A stretch of DNA of 44,140 nucleotides from Desulfobacteraceae bacterium (lineage in GTDB: Bacteria; Desulfobacterota; Desulfobacteria; Desulfobacterales; SURF-7): positions 1 to 44,140 of the forward strand of contig QZKS01000046.1 of the NCBI GenBank assembly GCA_003599865.1. The letters are read 5' to 3'. Under the pieces are notes generated by a model. That model did not search any database. It saw only the letters and a program-made list of their open reading frames with translations, and was not told where the DNA came from. Positions 17,506 to 24,859 of this stretch are shown here, in pieces; the first letter of the stretch is position 1, and every line of letters starts with the position of its first letter. Both the position numbers and the translations under genes were made by a program.

Positions 17506-17686
17506 CGGTCGCTCCTTTATTTTGAAAACCATGTTTATCGATCAAGCCATCATCCTGTGAGGGATCATCTGCATTATGATTTACTTCGGATATGCAGATT
17601 TCACATTCAGGAAAAATCTTTTGAAGCCGGGTAGCCATTTTATGGAAAGCATGCGGCCGTCCGGTTTTAATAACGATTTTTTTCAT
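17480..17686 (-). CDS. Small hypothetical protein ahead of the receiver gene
   Basis: A 68-aa protein, family unknown to me. The N-terminal half (MKKIVIKTGRPHAFHKM, then RLQKIFPECEICISEV) looks like a folded beta-alpha-beta unit. The C-terminal half is polar and probably disordered. The ribosome site GGAGGTGACAG before the ATG is excellent. The gene overlaps the receiver start by 26 bases, and it lies 32 bases after the sugar transferase. Strong translation signals and operon position argue that it is real. Confidence 0.65.
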   Translation of the reverse strand: MKKIVIKTGRPHAFHKMATRLQKIFPECEICISEVNHNADDPSQDDGLIDKHGFQNKGATDGKNSNRR

Positions 17687-17718
17687 CTGTCACCTCCGGG
17701 AATGAAAAAATGCACCGG

Positions 17719-18465
17719 TTATTTTTTATAGCTGTCTTTTACCATATCGATTATGGCAACCGGGGTTAAGAACAATATCTTCAAGTCCAGCAAGAATGAC
17801 AGGCTCCGGATATATTGAATATCCAGCCGGATCATTTCATGGAAGGTAAGCTTGTTTTTCCCGCTGACCTGCCAGAGTCCGGTAAGGCCCGGAACAATAT
17901 CGAAACGCCGGCTGAACCAATTTTTGTATTGATCGACTTCATATGGAATCGGCGGTCTGGGTCCGACCAAACTCATGTCTCCCAGCAGAACATTGATGAG
18001 CTGCGGCAGTTCATCTATACCGGAGCTTCTCAATATATTGCCGAATGGAATCACCCGGGAATCATTTTCGATTTTTTTCATGACCTTTGTTGAAGCCGGC
18101 TCGCGATCATTTTCATCTGCGTTGATCAACTTTGCGAGATATTCCTTATGTATCGTGGTATCCGTATTATGTGCCATTGTCCGCAGCTTGAACAAGGTAA
18201 AAATTTTCCCGCCGTATCCAACGCGTTCCTGCATAAAAAGAACCGGCCCTGGGGAAACAACCTTAATAAAAATGGCTACCAGTAATAAAAAAGGAAATAA
18301 AAATAATATCCCCATGGTTGCAAACAAGATATCCATTCCACGCTTCCAAACCGGCATTTCCCGCCCAAATACCAGTTCATTGCCTACCAGACGGGTAGGA
18401 ACGTTCCAATGATATTTTTCGCCTATAGTAAAATTACCTTTGGCAATGGTTGAATGTAATTGCAT
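17719..18465 (-). CDS. Polyprenyl-phosphate sugar-1-phosphate transferase (WcaJ/ExoY family)
   Basis: Starts exopolysaccharide or O-antigen repeat units by moving a sugar 1-phosphate from a nucleotide sugar to undecaprenyl phosphate at the inner membrane. The roughly 248-aa protein has one N-terminal hydrophobic hairpin (MDILFATMGILFLFPFLLLVAIF) and then the bacterial sugar-transferase core: PGPVLFMQERVGYGG, KLRTM, RSSGIDELPQL, MSLVGPRPP and VPGLTGLWQVSGK. It is the short form without the multi-helix N-terminus of WcaJ. Start uncertain: AGGAG lies 10 bases before the ATG at 18465 and four bases before an in-frame TTG at 18471. Same operon direction as the 68-aa, receiver and enzyme I genes. 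No other polysaccharide genes flank it, which is odd. Confidence 0.92.
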   Translation of the reverse strand: MQLHSTIAKGNFTIGEKYHWNVPTRLVGNELVFGREMPVWKRGMDILFATMGILFLFPFLLLVAIFIKVVSPGPVLFMQERVGYGGKIFTLFKLRTMAHNTDTTIHKEYLAKLINADENDREPASTKVMKKIENDSRVIPFGNILRSSGIDELPQLINVLLGDMSLVGPRPPIPYEVDQYKNWFSRRFDIVPGLTGLWQVSGKNKLTFHEMIRLDIQYIRSLSFLLDLKILFLTPVAIIDMVKDSYKK

Positions 18466-18586
18466 ACTCAAAAAACTCCTTTAGCGGTTGTTATGCGAAA
18501 CGGTTTTGGCTGCGTTGATAATGCTCGGCAGAATAGGATAAGCCGGTATTCTAAGCCCCGGCAGGCTGTCTTTCCCGGCAGATCTT

Positions 18587-18769
18587 CTACAAATCATCAA
18601 CAACTTTCTTGAGCTGCCCCACTTTTTCCTGCACTTTCCCGTCCAGATTTTCAACCGTGCCTTCGGCTTCCAGATCCCGGTTCTTGAATAGTTTTCCGAC
18701 AGACTCCTTGATCTTACCTTTTGCTTGATGTAACTTCCCTTCTACATTATCTCTTGTGCTGGATTTCAT
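18587..18769 (-). CDS. CsbD-family stress protein
   Basis: A 60-aa hydrophilic protein of the CsbD family, usually induced by general stress; molecular role unknown. Family pattern: NVEGKLHQAKGKIKESVGK, then DLEAEGTVENLDGKVQEKVG. It is complete, with AGGAG before the ATG. It lies 76 bases downstream of the BON-domain gene, in the same direction, and probably forms a stress pair with it. Confidence 0.88.
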   Translation of the reverse strand: MKSSTRDNVEGKLHQAKGKIKESVGKLFKNRDLEAEGTVENLDGKVQEKVGQLKKVVDDL

Positions 18770-18845
18770 GATATTGCTCCTGTTTGATTGTGGTGATCAC
18801 CTGAACAGCCAAAAATATACCGACGGTCAGTCGATTTCGGGCTTC

Positions 18846-19628
18846 CTATACGGTCATGTTGTTGATCACCTTGTTTACGCCATGGACATCGTTCACGATT
18901 TTGGTGGTCAGATCCCTTACCGTTGCATTCCCGGCCTTTCCCCCCAGACTGACCACGCCGTCCTTTGTCTCAACCGTTGTTTTAAGGGTGCTGGTCGAGC
19001 GATGATACAGCAACGTCGATTTGACCATGGCAGTGATGGACGCGTCATCAATCGATTCGATTACAACATCCATTTTTTCCCCTATCTTTTTTCCAACCGG
19101 CTTTTGCACGGCAGCCAGCACTGTCATTTCATTTTTAACTTTTTTGACGCCTTCCACATCCTTGACATATTCGGTCGTCAAATCCTTCTGAGCCTGACTG
19201 GCCGCTTCTCCTCTCAAAGTGACCGTTCCGTCTTCTGCAAGAACCTCAGTTCCCGTGGCACTCACGTTCCGATGGAACAAAAGTGTGGATTTCACTTTGG
19301 TAATGAGCCACGGATCCGAGTCCTCAGAAGAAACTTTGCCTTCGAATTCCATTTGATTGTCCACGCTTTTAACGCCGGGCAGGTTCAGCACGGTTTCCTC
19401 GGCCAGTGTTTTATGATCTTTTTCGTTAACCGTCCCCGTCAGGGTGACGACACCTTCTTCAGATTCGATCTTAACATCATCATCCTTGAGGAAGGTCTTG
19501 AACACATGAGACTCCAGGGCGGATGATTCGATGCGGTCATCCATATCGGATGCGAACACCGGGCCGTTGATGATAAACAAAACAGCCACGGCTACTATCC
19601 ATACTGATTGATACATTGTTTTTTTCAT
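18846..19628 (-). CDS. Periplasmic protein with three BON domains
   Basis: A 260-aa secreted protein. A signal peptide covers about residues 1-27 (hydrophobic IVAVAVLFIINGPVFA, then SD). Three BON domains follow at about 30-100, 105-180 and 190-258, each with the pattern 'DGVVTLTG.V....' and 'VPGVKSVDNQM'-like ends. BON proteins such as OsmY bind lipid surfaces and protect the envelope during osmotic or other stress; E. coli OsmY has two such domains, so three is an expansion. The start has AGGAG upstream. A sigma-54-like element at 19686-19701 points into the gene. A CsbD gene follows. Confidence 0.9.
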   Translation of the reverse strand: MKKTMYQSVWIVAVAVLFIINGPVFASDMDDRIESSALESHVFKTFLKDDDVKIESEEGVVTLTGTVNEKDHKTLAEETVLNLPGVKSVDNQMEFEGKVSSEDSDPWLITKVKSTLLFHRNVSATGTEVLAEDGTVTLRGEAASQAQKDLTTEYVKDVEGVKKVKNEMTVLAAVQKPVGKKIGEKMDVVIESIDDASITAMVKSTLLYHRSTSTLKTTVETKDGVVSLGGKAGNATVRDLTTKIVNDVHGVNKVINNMTV

Positions 19629-19685
19629 GGTGCTTTTCTCCTGAATTTTGTTGTTGTTTTTATGAAGCGATCTTTACTTGTACAT

Positions 19686-19701
19686 ATCAATTAATGTGCC
19701 A
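19686..19701 (-). promoter_or_regulatory. Sigma-54-like promoter before the BON gene
   Basis: Reverse strand: TGGCAC (19701-19696), five bases, TTGAT (19690-19686). Transcription would start near 19674, about 46 bases before the BON ATG. Only the -12 GC is off (GA). The next gene upstream encodes a sigma-54 activator, which raises plausibility. Confidence 0.45.
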
Positions 19702-19795
19702 GGTTAAAAAATCCGGTGTTCTTCTTAAAAAGTTGATGTAATATCAGTAGTTGTACAGAATAGGCGGGAAGGCGGGGGCGGTTTGGGACTCGAAT

Positions 19796-19895
19796 CGGAC
19801 TTTTCACTATCCCGATTTGGAATCCCTCGCTGTAAGTAACTCTTTAGATTCAGATAGGTTAAAAGTGAAATGCCCTTTTTGGCATAGGATGAGAT
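19796..19895. repeat. Degenerate interspersed repeat, copy 2
   Basis: Shares ordered blocks with 13963-14065 (CCGATTTGGAA, a CTTTAGATTCAGATA-like block, TTTTTGGCATAGGA). It lies between the BON gene and the 3' end of the sigma-54 regulator gene. No gene is seen. Confidence 0.5.
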
Positions 19896-19924
19896 TGGAA
19901 CATCGAGTGAAAATCAGATCAGCA

Positions 19925-21295
19925 TCATCCTACGCCATAGGATTTCAGTTTTCTTCTCAGGGTGTTGATACCGATTCCGAGAAGTGCGGCTGCCTGTGAC
20001 TTGTTTTGATCCAGTTTATTATACACCTTGAGAATATTTTCCTTTTCCATGTCTTTCAATGCCACAAACGGATCGGAGCCGGGCTTGAGCGTAACTGCCG
20101 ACAGACTTTTTCTTTTCCGGAATTCAGCAGGGAGCACTTCGACGCTGATGGGTTTCCCTTGAGAAAGATTCACTGCGGCCTGAATGATATAGCGCAGCTC
20201 CCGGATGTTTCCGGGATAATCATAATTCAGAAGCAAAGCCAGGGCGCTTTCTTCCATACCGTCTTTTCCTGCAGCGCCGCCGAATTCTTCCAGGAATTTC
20301 TGTATCAGCAAGGGTATATCATCGCTTCTTTCCTTTAAAGGCGGCAGATGAATCCAGCCTCCTCTGAGGCGATAATATAGATCCTGGCGGAAGGTTTTTC
20401 TGGCCACCATCATTTCCAGATCCGAATTGGTGGCCGCGATAAAACGGACATCGGCTTTCTGCGGAATACTGGTACCCAGCTTCATATATTCACCATCCTG
20501 CAACGTTCGGAGCAGCTTCCCCTGAAGCTCAGCGGACAGTGAACCGATTTCATCCAGAAAAAGGGACCCCCGGTTACTTTGTTCCAGATATCCCATCCGA
20601 TTTTTATCCGCACCGGTAAACGCACCCTTGGTGTGTCCATAGAACTCAGCGTCAAATATACTACCGGTCAGGGAAGCCATATTGATGGGAGTAAAGGGAA
20701 ACTTCGCCCTGGGACTGGCCGCATGAATGGCCTTGGCCAGGAGTTCCTTGCCCGTGCCGCTTTCCCCGGTGATCAGGATCGGCGCATTGCTTTGGGCATG
20801 AAGTTCGGCCTCCTTGAAAATTTTCAAAACTTTTGGTGAATTCGTTATCATCGTTTTAAAGGCCTCGGGATTTTTCAATCCGGGCAATCTCCTTGTTTTC
20901 CCAAGATCCAGGAGGTCGACCAGTCTTTTTCTTTCCAGCGCCCGGTCGATGGAGGAAATCAGATCCTCTCTTGAAAACGGTTTTACCAGATAATCATACG
21001 CGCCCTTTTTGAGACAACTGACCGCGACCCTTGCCTCATCGACCGCCGTAACCATGATACATTCCGTGCCCGGACTGATTTTCTTCAGCATTTCAAGTAG
21101 CTCCACCCCGCTCAAATCCGGCATGTTGATATCGATCAGGGCGATATCAAAGTTCGCTCCTTTCTCGAAGAGCGCGACGGCTTTATGCGGATTTTGCTCC
21201 AGCGTAACATTCTGATAACCATACGTTACCAATCCTCTTTTAACGCTTTGCAGAAAATCCAATTCATCATCTACAACGATTATGCTGTTATCCAT
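19925..21295 (-). CDS. NtrC-type sigma-54-dependent response regulator
   Basis: A 456-aa transcription activator. The receiver covers residues 1-118 with phospho-acceptor Asp55 (LIDINMPD) and Lys105. The AAA+ domain covers about 147-375, with Walker A GESGTGKE (177-184), the sigma-54 contact motif GAFTGA (224-229) and Walker B LFLDEIG. The C-terminal Fis-type helix-turn-helix covers about 412-455 (NKSQAAALLGIGINTLRRKL). All core motifs are intact, so it should activate sigma-54 promoters when phosphorylated. The PAS/GAF kinase gene lies one base upstream and is the obvious partner. The BON and CsbD genes downstream are candidate targets. Confidence 0.95.
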   Translation of the reverse strand: MDNSIIVVDDELDFLQSVKRGLVTYGYQNVTLEQNPHKAVALFEKGANFDIALIDINMPDLSGVELLEMLKKISPGTECIMVTAVDEARVAVSCLKKGAYDYLVKPFSREDLISSIDRALERKRLVDLLDLGKTRRLPGLKNPEAFKTMITNSPKVLKIFKEAELHAQSNAPILITGESGTGKELLAKAIHAASPRAKFPFTPINMASLTGSIFDAEFYGHTKGAFTGADKNRMGYLEQSNRGSLFLDEIGSLSAELQGKLLRTLQDGEYMKLGTSIPQKADVRFIAATNSDLEMMVARKTFRQDLYYRLRGGWIHLPPLKERSDDIPLLIQKFLEEFGGAAGKDGMEESALALLLNYDYPGNIRELRYIIQAAVNLSQGKPISVEVLPAEFRKRKSLSAVTLKPGSDPFVALKDMEKENILKVYNKLDQNKSQAAALLGIGINTLRRKLKSYGVG

Positions 21296-21296
21296 T

Positions 21297-23708
21297 TCAA
21301 ATCTTCTCCTCCACTCTATTCTCGCTTCTCCGTTCCATATCGGGCAGGATCACCCTGAACGTACTGTATTTTCCGACTTCGGTCTCCACTTCAATCCGAC
21401 CCCCTAACCCCGTAACCAGATCATGGCATACATATAACCCCAGACCGGTTCCATCATTCGGTGCTTTGGTGGAAAAGAAAGGATCAAAGATATGTGCGAT
21501 GTTTTCTGCATCGATACCACAACCGTTGTCCGTGACTTCAATAATCGTATGATCGAGCCATGTTTCACCCGTCATCGCACTCAGCTTGATCAAGGAGTCC
21601 GCCTTATCCGAGGCTTGCGCTGCATTCATCAGGAGGTTGATCAGGATATGCTCCAGGGCGTTTGGCTCGGTGTGGATCTGTGGAAATGTTTCCGGAATAT
21701 CATCGATATAAAATTGGACCGTCCTTTTCAGCTTGCTCCGGCAAATGTCAAAAGCCTTTTTCGAAAGCGCTTTTAAATCCACCCAGGTTTCCTTGCCCTT
21801 ATACTTCGTCCAGGAAAACTCCTGCAGGTTGGAAACGAACATGTTGATTCGTTCCGAACCATGCTCCAGGTTGCCGATCAGCCTGAAAACGTCCTTGCGG
21901 AATTCCGGGTAAGGCATATTACATAATTCAAACGCAGGCGTATTCCCTCTGTCATGGTCGATCATGCCGATCAGTTGCTCGATATACTCTCTTAAAATCG
22001 GGAGATTGAAGGCAATAAATGCATTGGGGTTATTGATTTCATGGGCGATGCTGGAGACCATAACGCCGAGGGCCGCCATTTTTTCATTTTGAATGATTTG
22101 CTTATCCAGCAACTTTCTCTCTGTGATATCACTGATACGGTAAATAATGTTTTCGGTCGCGCCTTGCCGGTCCTTTACAATATATAAAAAAACTCTTTCA
22201 TATCGGTGAGGGTTTTTAAAGCCTTTCCGTTCGAATTCCACGTTCCCGGACTTGGACAGCATCAGGGGGATCCGGCATCCCTCGCAAAAATCCGTTTTGC
22301 CTTTAAAAGCATTGTAACAAATCTCGCCGACAACTTTCCGGGAATCCGTCACGCCAAAATACGCAACCGCGCTGTTGTTCATTACCCGGATTCTCATATC
22401 GCGATCCAGCAGTACAAGCGGCTCCGCGATCCCGTCAAATACTTTCTGAAGCATGCTTCTGCTTTCAAGCAACAGTTTTTCAGCTTCTTGACGTTCTTCG
22501 ATCTCCATCACCAATTGTTGATTAGACCGGGTCAAATCACGGGTGCGCTCCTGCACCTGCTTTTCCATCTCATTATAGGCCTTTTGCAGTTGGTTCTCAT
22601 TTTGTTTTAAAGCATCCAGCATTCGATCGTTTCTCAGGGAAACAGCAGCCAGTTGCGTAAAGGCCGTGATCAGGTGGATGTCATTTTTGGTAAACCCGCC
22701 TGCTTTATTGATAAACCCCAAAATACCGACCGGCTGTTTATGGATCATCACCGGTGCCAAAAGGATGCTCTCCAGGCGGACATGACCGGCGGGCAGATAT
22801 TCCATCCAGGGACCGGAAAAAATATTATTGTCATAGACCACCTTGCCAAAACGATAAGCCTTTTCCCGCAACGCTCTTATCGGCATGAGCAAAACAGTAT
22901 CGATGCTGCAGGAGATATCGCCGGCTTCAAAAAATACGATCTTATGATCTTCTCCTCCATCGGAAAACAACTCCAGGTATCCGGCCGCAGCGCCGGTAAG
23001 GGTGCGGCAGATATCAAAAATTTTGCGGGAAGCTTTGGTGAAACTGCTAGTAGAGAGAACGATTTTGGCACTTTTCAACAGGGCGGTAATTTCCTGAGCC
23101 CGCTCCTGGGATAGACGGGTCGTTTTCCGGATCGTTTCCTCCTGATGTTTTCGTTCGGTGATGTCACTCACCGCAATCCGCATTTGCCTGAAGCCGGTCT
23201 CACTATCTGTAATGACCAGACACTCCAGCCGCGCGTAAAATTCCGCTCCGCCGCTTTTTAGCAGACGCAATTCAAAGGACGTGGGTGTTTCGCTTTCCAG
23301 GAGAGCTCGCCGGTTGCGATAATAAATATCCTGGTCATCCCTGAAAATAATCCGGGTAAACGCTTTTCCGATCAAGCTTCCCCGCGCAATGCCCACCATA
23401 TCCGCAGCGGTGAGATTGACCTGCTCGATGATTCCTTTTTCATCCACATTGAAATAGCCAAACGGCGAAAAGTCAAACAAATGAGAATACCGGTTGCGCG
23501 ATTTTTCAAGCTCCTCCTGAATACGGCGCAGCTCTTCGTTCTGCATCTTCAACTCGATCTGATGGACCCGCAACTCGTGAATCAGGCTCGCCGATTCTTC
23601 CGGGGAAATTCCGGGAGAATCCGGGCCTCCGGCAACCGTTTCGGCAATTATTTTTTCAGCACGCCGGCGGAGCCCGGCATCCGTCGGTGTTTTATGATTC
23701 TTTTTCAT
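21297..23708 (-). CDS. PAS-GAF-PAS sensor histidine kinase
   Basis: An 803-aa soluble kinase, partner of the adjacent sigma-54 regulator (one-base gap). The layout is helical N-terminus, PAS (about 70-190), GAF (about 210-365), coiled coil (365-415), PAS (about 418-532), then HisKA with His556 (SSIAHEINNPNAF). The ATPase domain has HILINLLMNAAQAS, TDNGCGI and NDGTGLGLYV. The second PAS carries Cys464, Cys475 and Cys478 (CYNAF...FCEGC), a pattern seen in a class of PAS domains and possibly redox- or metal-sensing (inference). No membrane segments, hence a cytoplasmic signal. A full-length kinase ending in a canonical G2 box, with no receiver of its own. Confidence 0.94.
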   Translation of the reverse strand: MKKNHKTPTDAGLRRRAEKIIAETVAGGPDSPGISPEESASLIHELRVHQIELKMQNEELRRIQEELEKSRNRYSHLFDFSPFGYFNVDEKGIIEQVNLTAADMVGIARGSLIGKAFTRIIFRDDQDIYYRNRRALLESETPTSFELRLLKSGGAEFYARLECLVITDSETGFRQMRIAVSDITERKHQEETIRKTTRLSQERAQEITALLKSAKIVLSTSSFTKASRKIFDICRTLTGAAAGYLELFSDGGEDHKIVFFEAGDISCSIDTVLLMPIRALREKAYRFGKVVYDNNIFSGPWMEYLPAGHVRLESILLAPVMIHKQPVGILGFINKAGGFTKNDIHLITAFTQLAAVSLRNDRMLDALKQNENQLQKAYNEMEKQVQERTRDLTRSNQQLVMEIEERQEAEKLLLESRSMLQKVFDGIAEPLVLLDRDMRIRVMNNSAVAYFGVTDSRKVVGEICYNAFKGKTDFCEGCRIPLMLSKSGNVEFERKGFKNPHRYERVFLYIVKDRQGATENIIYRISDITERKLLDKQIIQNEKMAALGVMVSSIAHEINNPNAFIAFNLPILREYIEQLIGMIDHDRGNTPAFELCNMPYPEFRKDVFRLIGNLEHGSERINMFVSNLQEFSWTKYKGKETWVDLKALSKKAFDICRSKLKRTVQFYIDDIPETFPQIHTEPNALEHILINLLMNAAQASDKADSLIKLSAMTGETWLDHTIIEVTDNGCGIDAENIAHIFDPFFSTKAPNDGTGLGLYVCHDLVTGLGGRIEVETEVGKYSTFRVILPDMERRSENRVEEKI

Positions 23709-23908
23709 CTGCTCCTCGGTTTAATCGATACATGAGCCCTGTTCCTTACCGGGCAGCGTGTCGGCGATGTTCAGTCTTGTCTTGTGACACGAAGCGGGTT
23801 CATCAATTGAATGGCTATAGTCAAATCCTATAACACGCCTGAAAACCCAAAAGCAAAATAATATTCCCGTTACCGGGGCTGGTGATGACAGGTCTCCCAC
23901 CTTTTTCT

Positions 23909-24265
23909 TTAGATTGCAGCCAGCAAATTGTCCAACATATTATTTTGCGTCTCAGTGAGTTCAACCAATTTCAGCCCGCGTCTCCTTTTTTCCTTGCCAC
24001 TGAAACTCCGACCCTCGGAAAGGACGCCGATATCGTAAACCAATTTACAGGCTATGTTTATTAACCCGCCTTGATCACAACCACTTCCGACAATATCAAT
24101 GGTCTCTGATTCGATTGTTTCTCCGAAAATGGGCGTATATTGAAATGACAAACCGCCTTTGCTGATATCCCTGATATTCCACCCATCCGTGGAGTTATGA
24201 GTAAAAACGCGCAACGCCCCCGGCATGGGCGTGTATCGGTTAAACTGTTTTCGCTTCGGCATCAT
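23909..24265 (-). CDS. PilZ-domain protein
   Basis: A 118-aa single-domain protein. PilZ domains bind cyclic di-GMP through an N-terminal R-rich loop and a D/NxSxxG strand. Here KRKQFNRYTP and DISKGGLSF are visible, although the Arg motif is loose, so c-di-GMP binding is likely but not certain. The start is supported by TTGGAG before the ATG. It is the first gene of the reverse-strand regulatory cluster, 200 bases upstream of the kinase gene. It could link c-di-GMP to exopolysaccharide or motility control. Confidence 0.75.
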   Translation of the reverse strand: MMPKRKQFNRYTPMPGALRVFTHNSTDGWNIRDISKGGLSFQYTPIFGETIESETIDIVGSGCDQGGLINIACKLVYDIGVLSEGRSFSGKEKRRRGLKLVELTETQNNMLDNLLAAI

Positions 24266-24859
24266 GTTATCTCCAATCGTGCTACCACTATCATACCGGC
24301 AGGATTAACCCATCCGACATTTTTGGAAAAAACGGTTATTATACTGCAAAAGCGTACCTATCAAATATTATGCCATTCAGAAGCAGAAAATGGGTGACCA
24401 TCAAATTCCCCGATTCGATTCCGCAGCGGACCCATGGGTCTTTGAATTATCAGGGAATAATCATGAAACAAAATCCCCCGGCCGGATCATCGGAATGTTC
24501 GAAAATCGAATATCAGGCCAGGGTTCGGAATCTGCCAACAAGAACCATGCTAAAATGGAACAGGCTGTTTTAAGTGTCCGGATTCAAGCAAGTTAATGAC
24601 ACCGGGTATGCCAAATCAGGATACCTTATGGCTATATTCAACCCATCACCACTGACCTCATCTCCAAACCATTCCGATATACATGCTGATATTACCGCTT
24701 TTTTTTCGTCTTCTTTGAATATTCCTGATTGGCATATTATTTGATTAGATAATTCGACCGATAGATAAGATTAACGATAACAAAGGATGGCGGAAAGGCC
24801 GCTTTTACAACAAGCCGGTTTGGATGAAAAAATAAGCACGGAAGAACAGGGCCGATATC
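24266..24859. other. Divergent intergenic region, PilZ gene / hybrid kinase gene
   Basis: About 590 bases with no supported gene; several short overlapping reading frames lack ribosome sites and family features. The one recognisable signal is the sigma-54-like element at 24730-24745. Both flanking genes point away from this region, so it must contain their promoters. Confidence 0.5.
24730..24745 (+). promoter_or_regulatory. Sigma-54-like promoter before the hybrid kinase
   Basis: TGGCAT (24730-24735), ATTAT, TTGAT (24741-24745). It has the same TTGA variant of the -12 box as the element before the BON gene. The start codon of the hybrid kinase is about 115 bases downstream. Confidence 0.38.
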
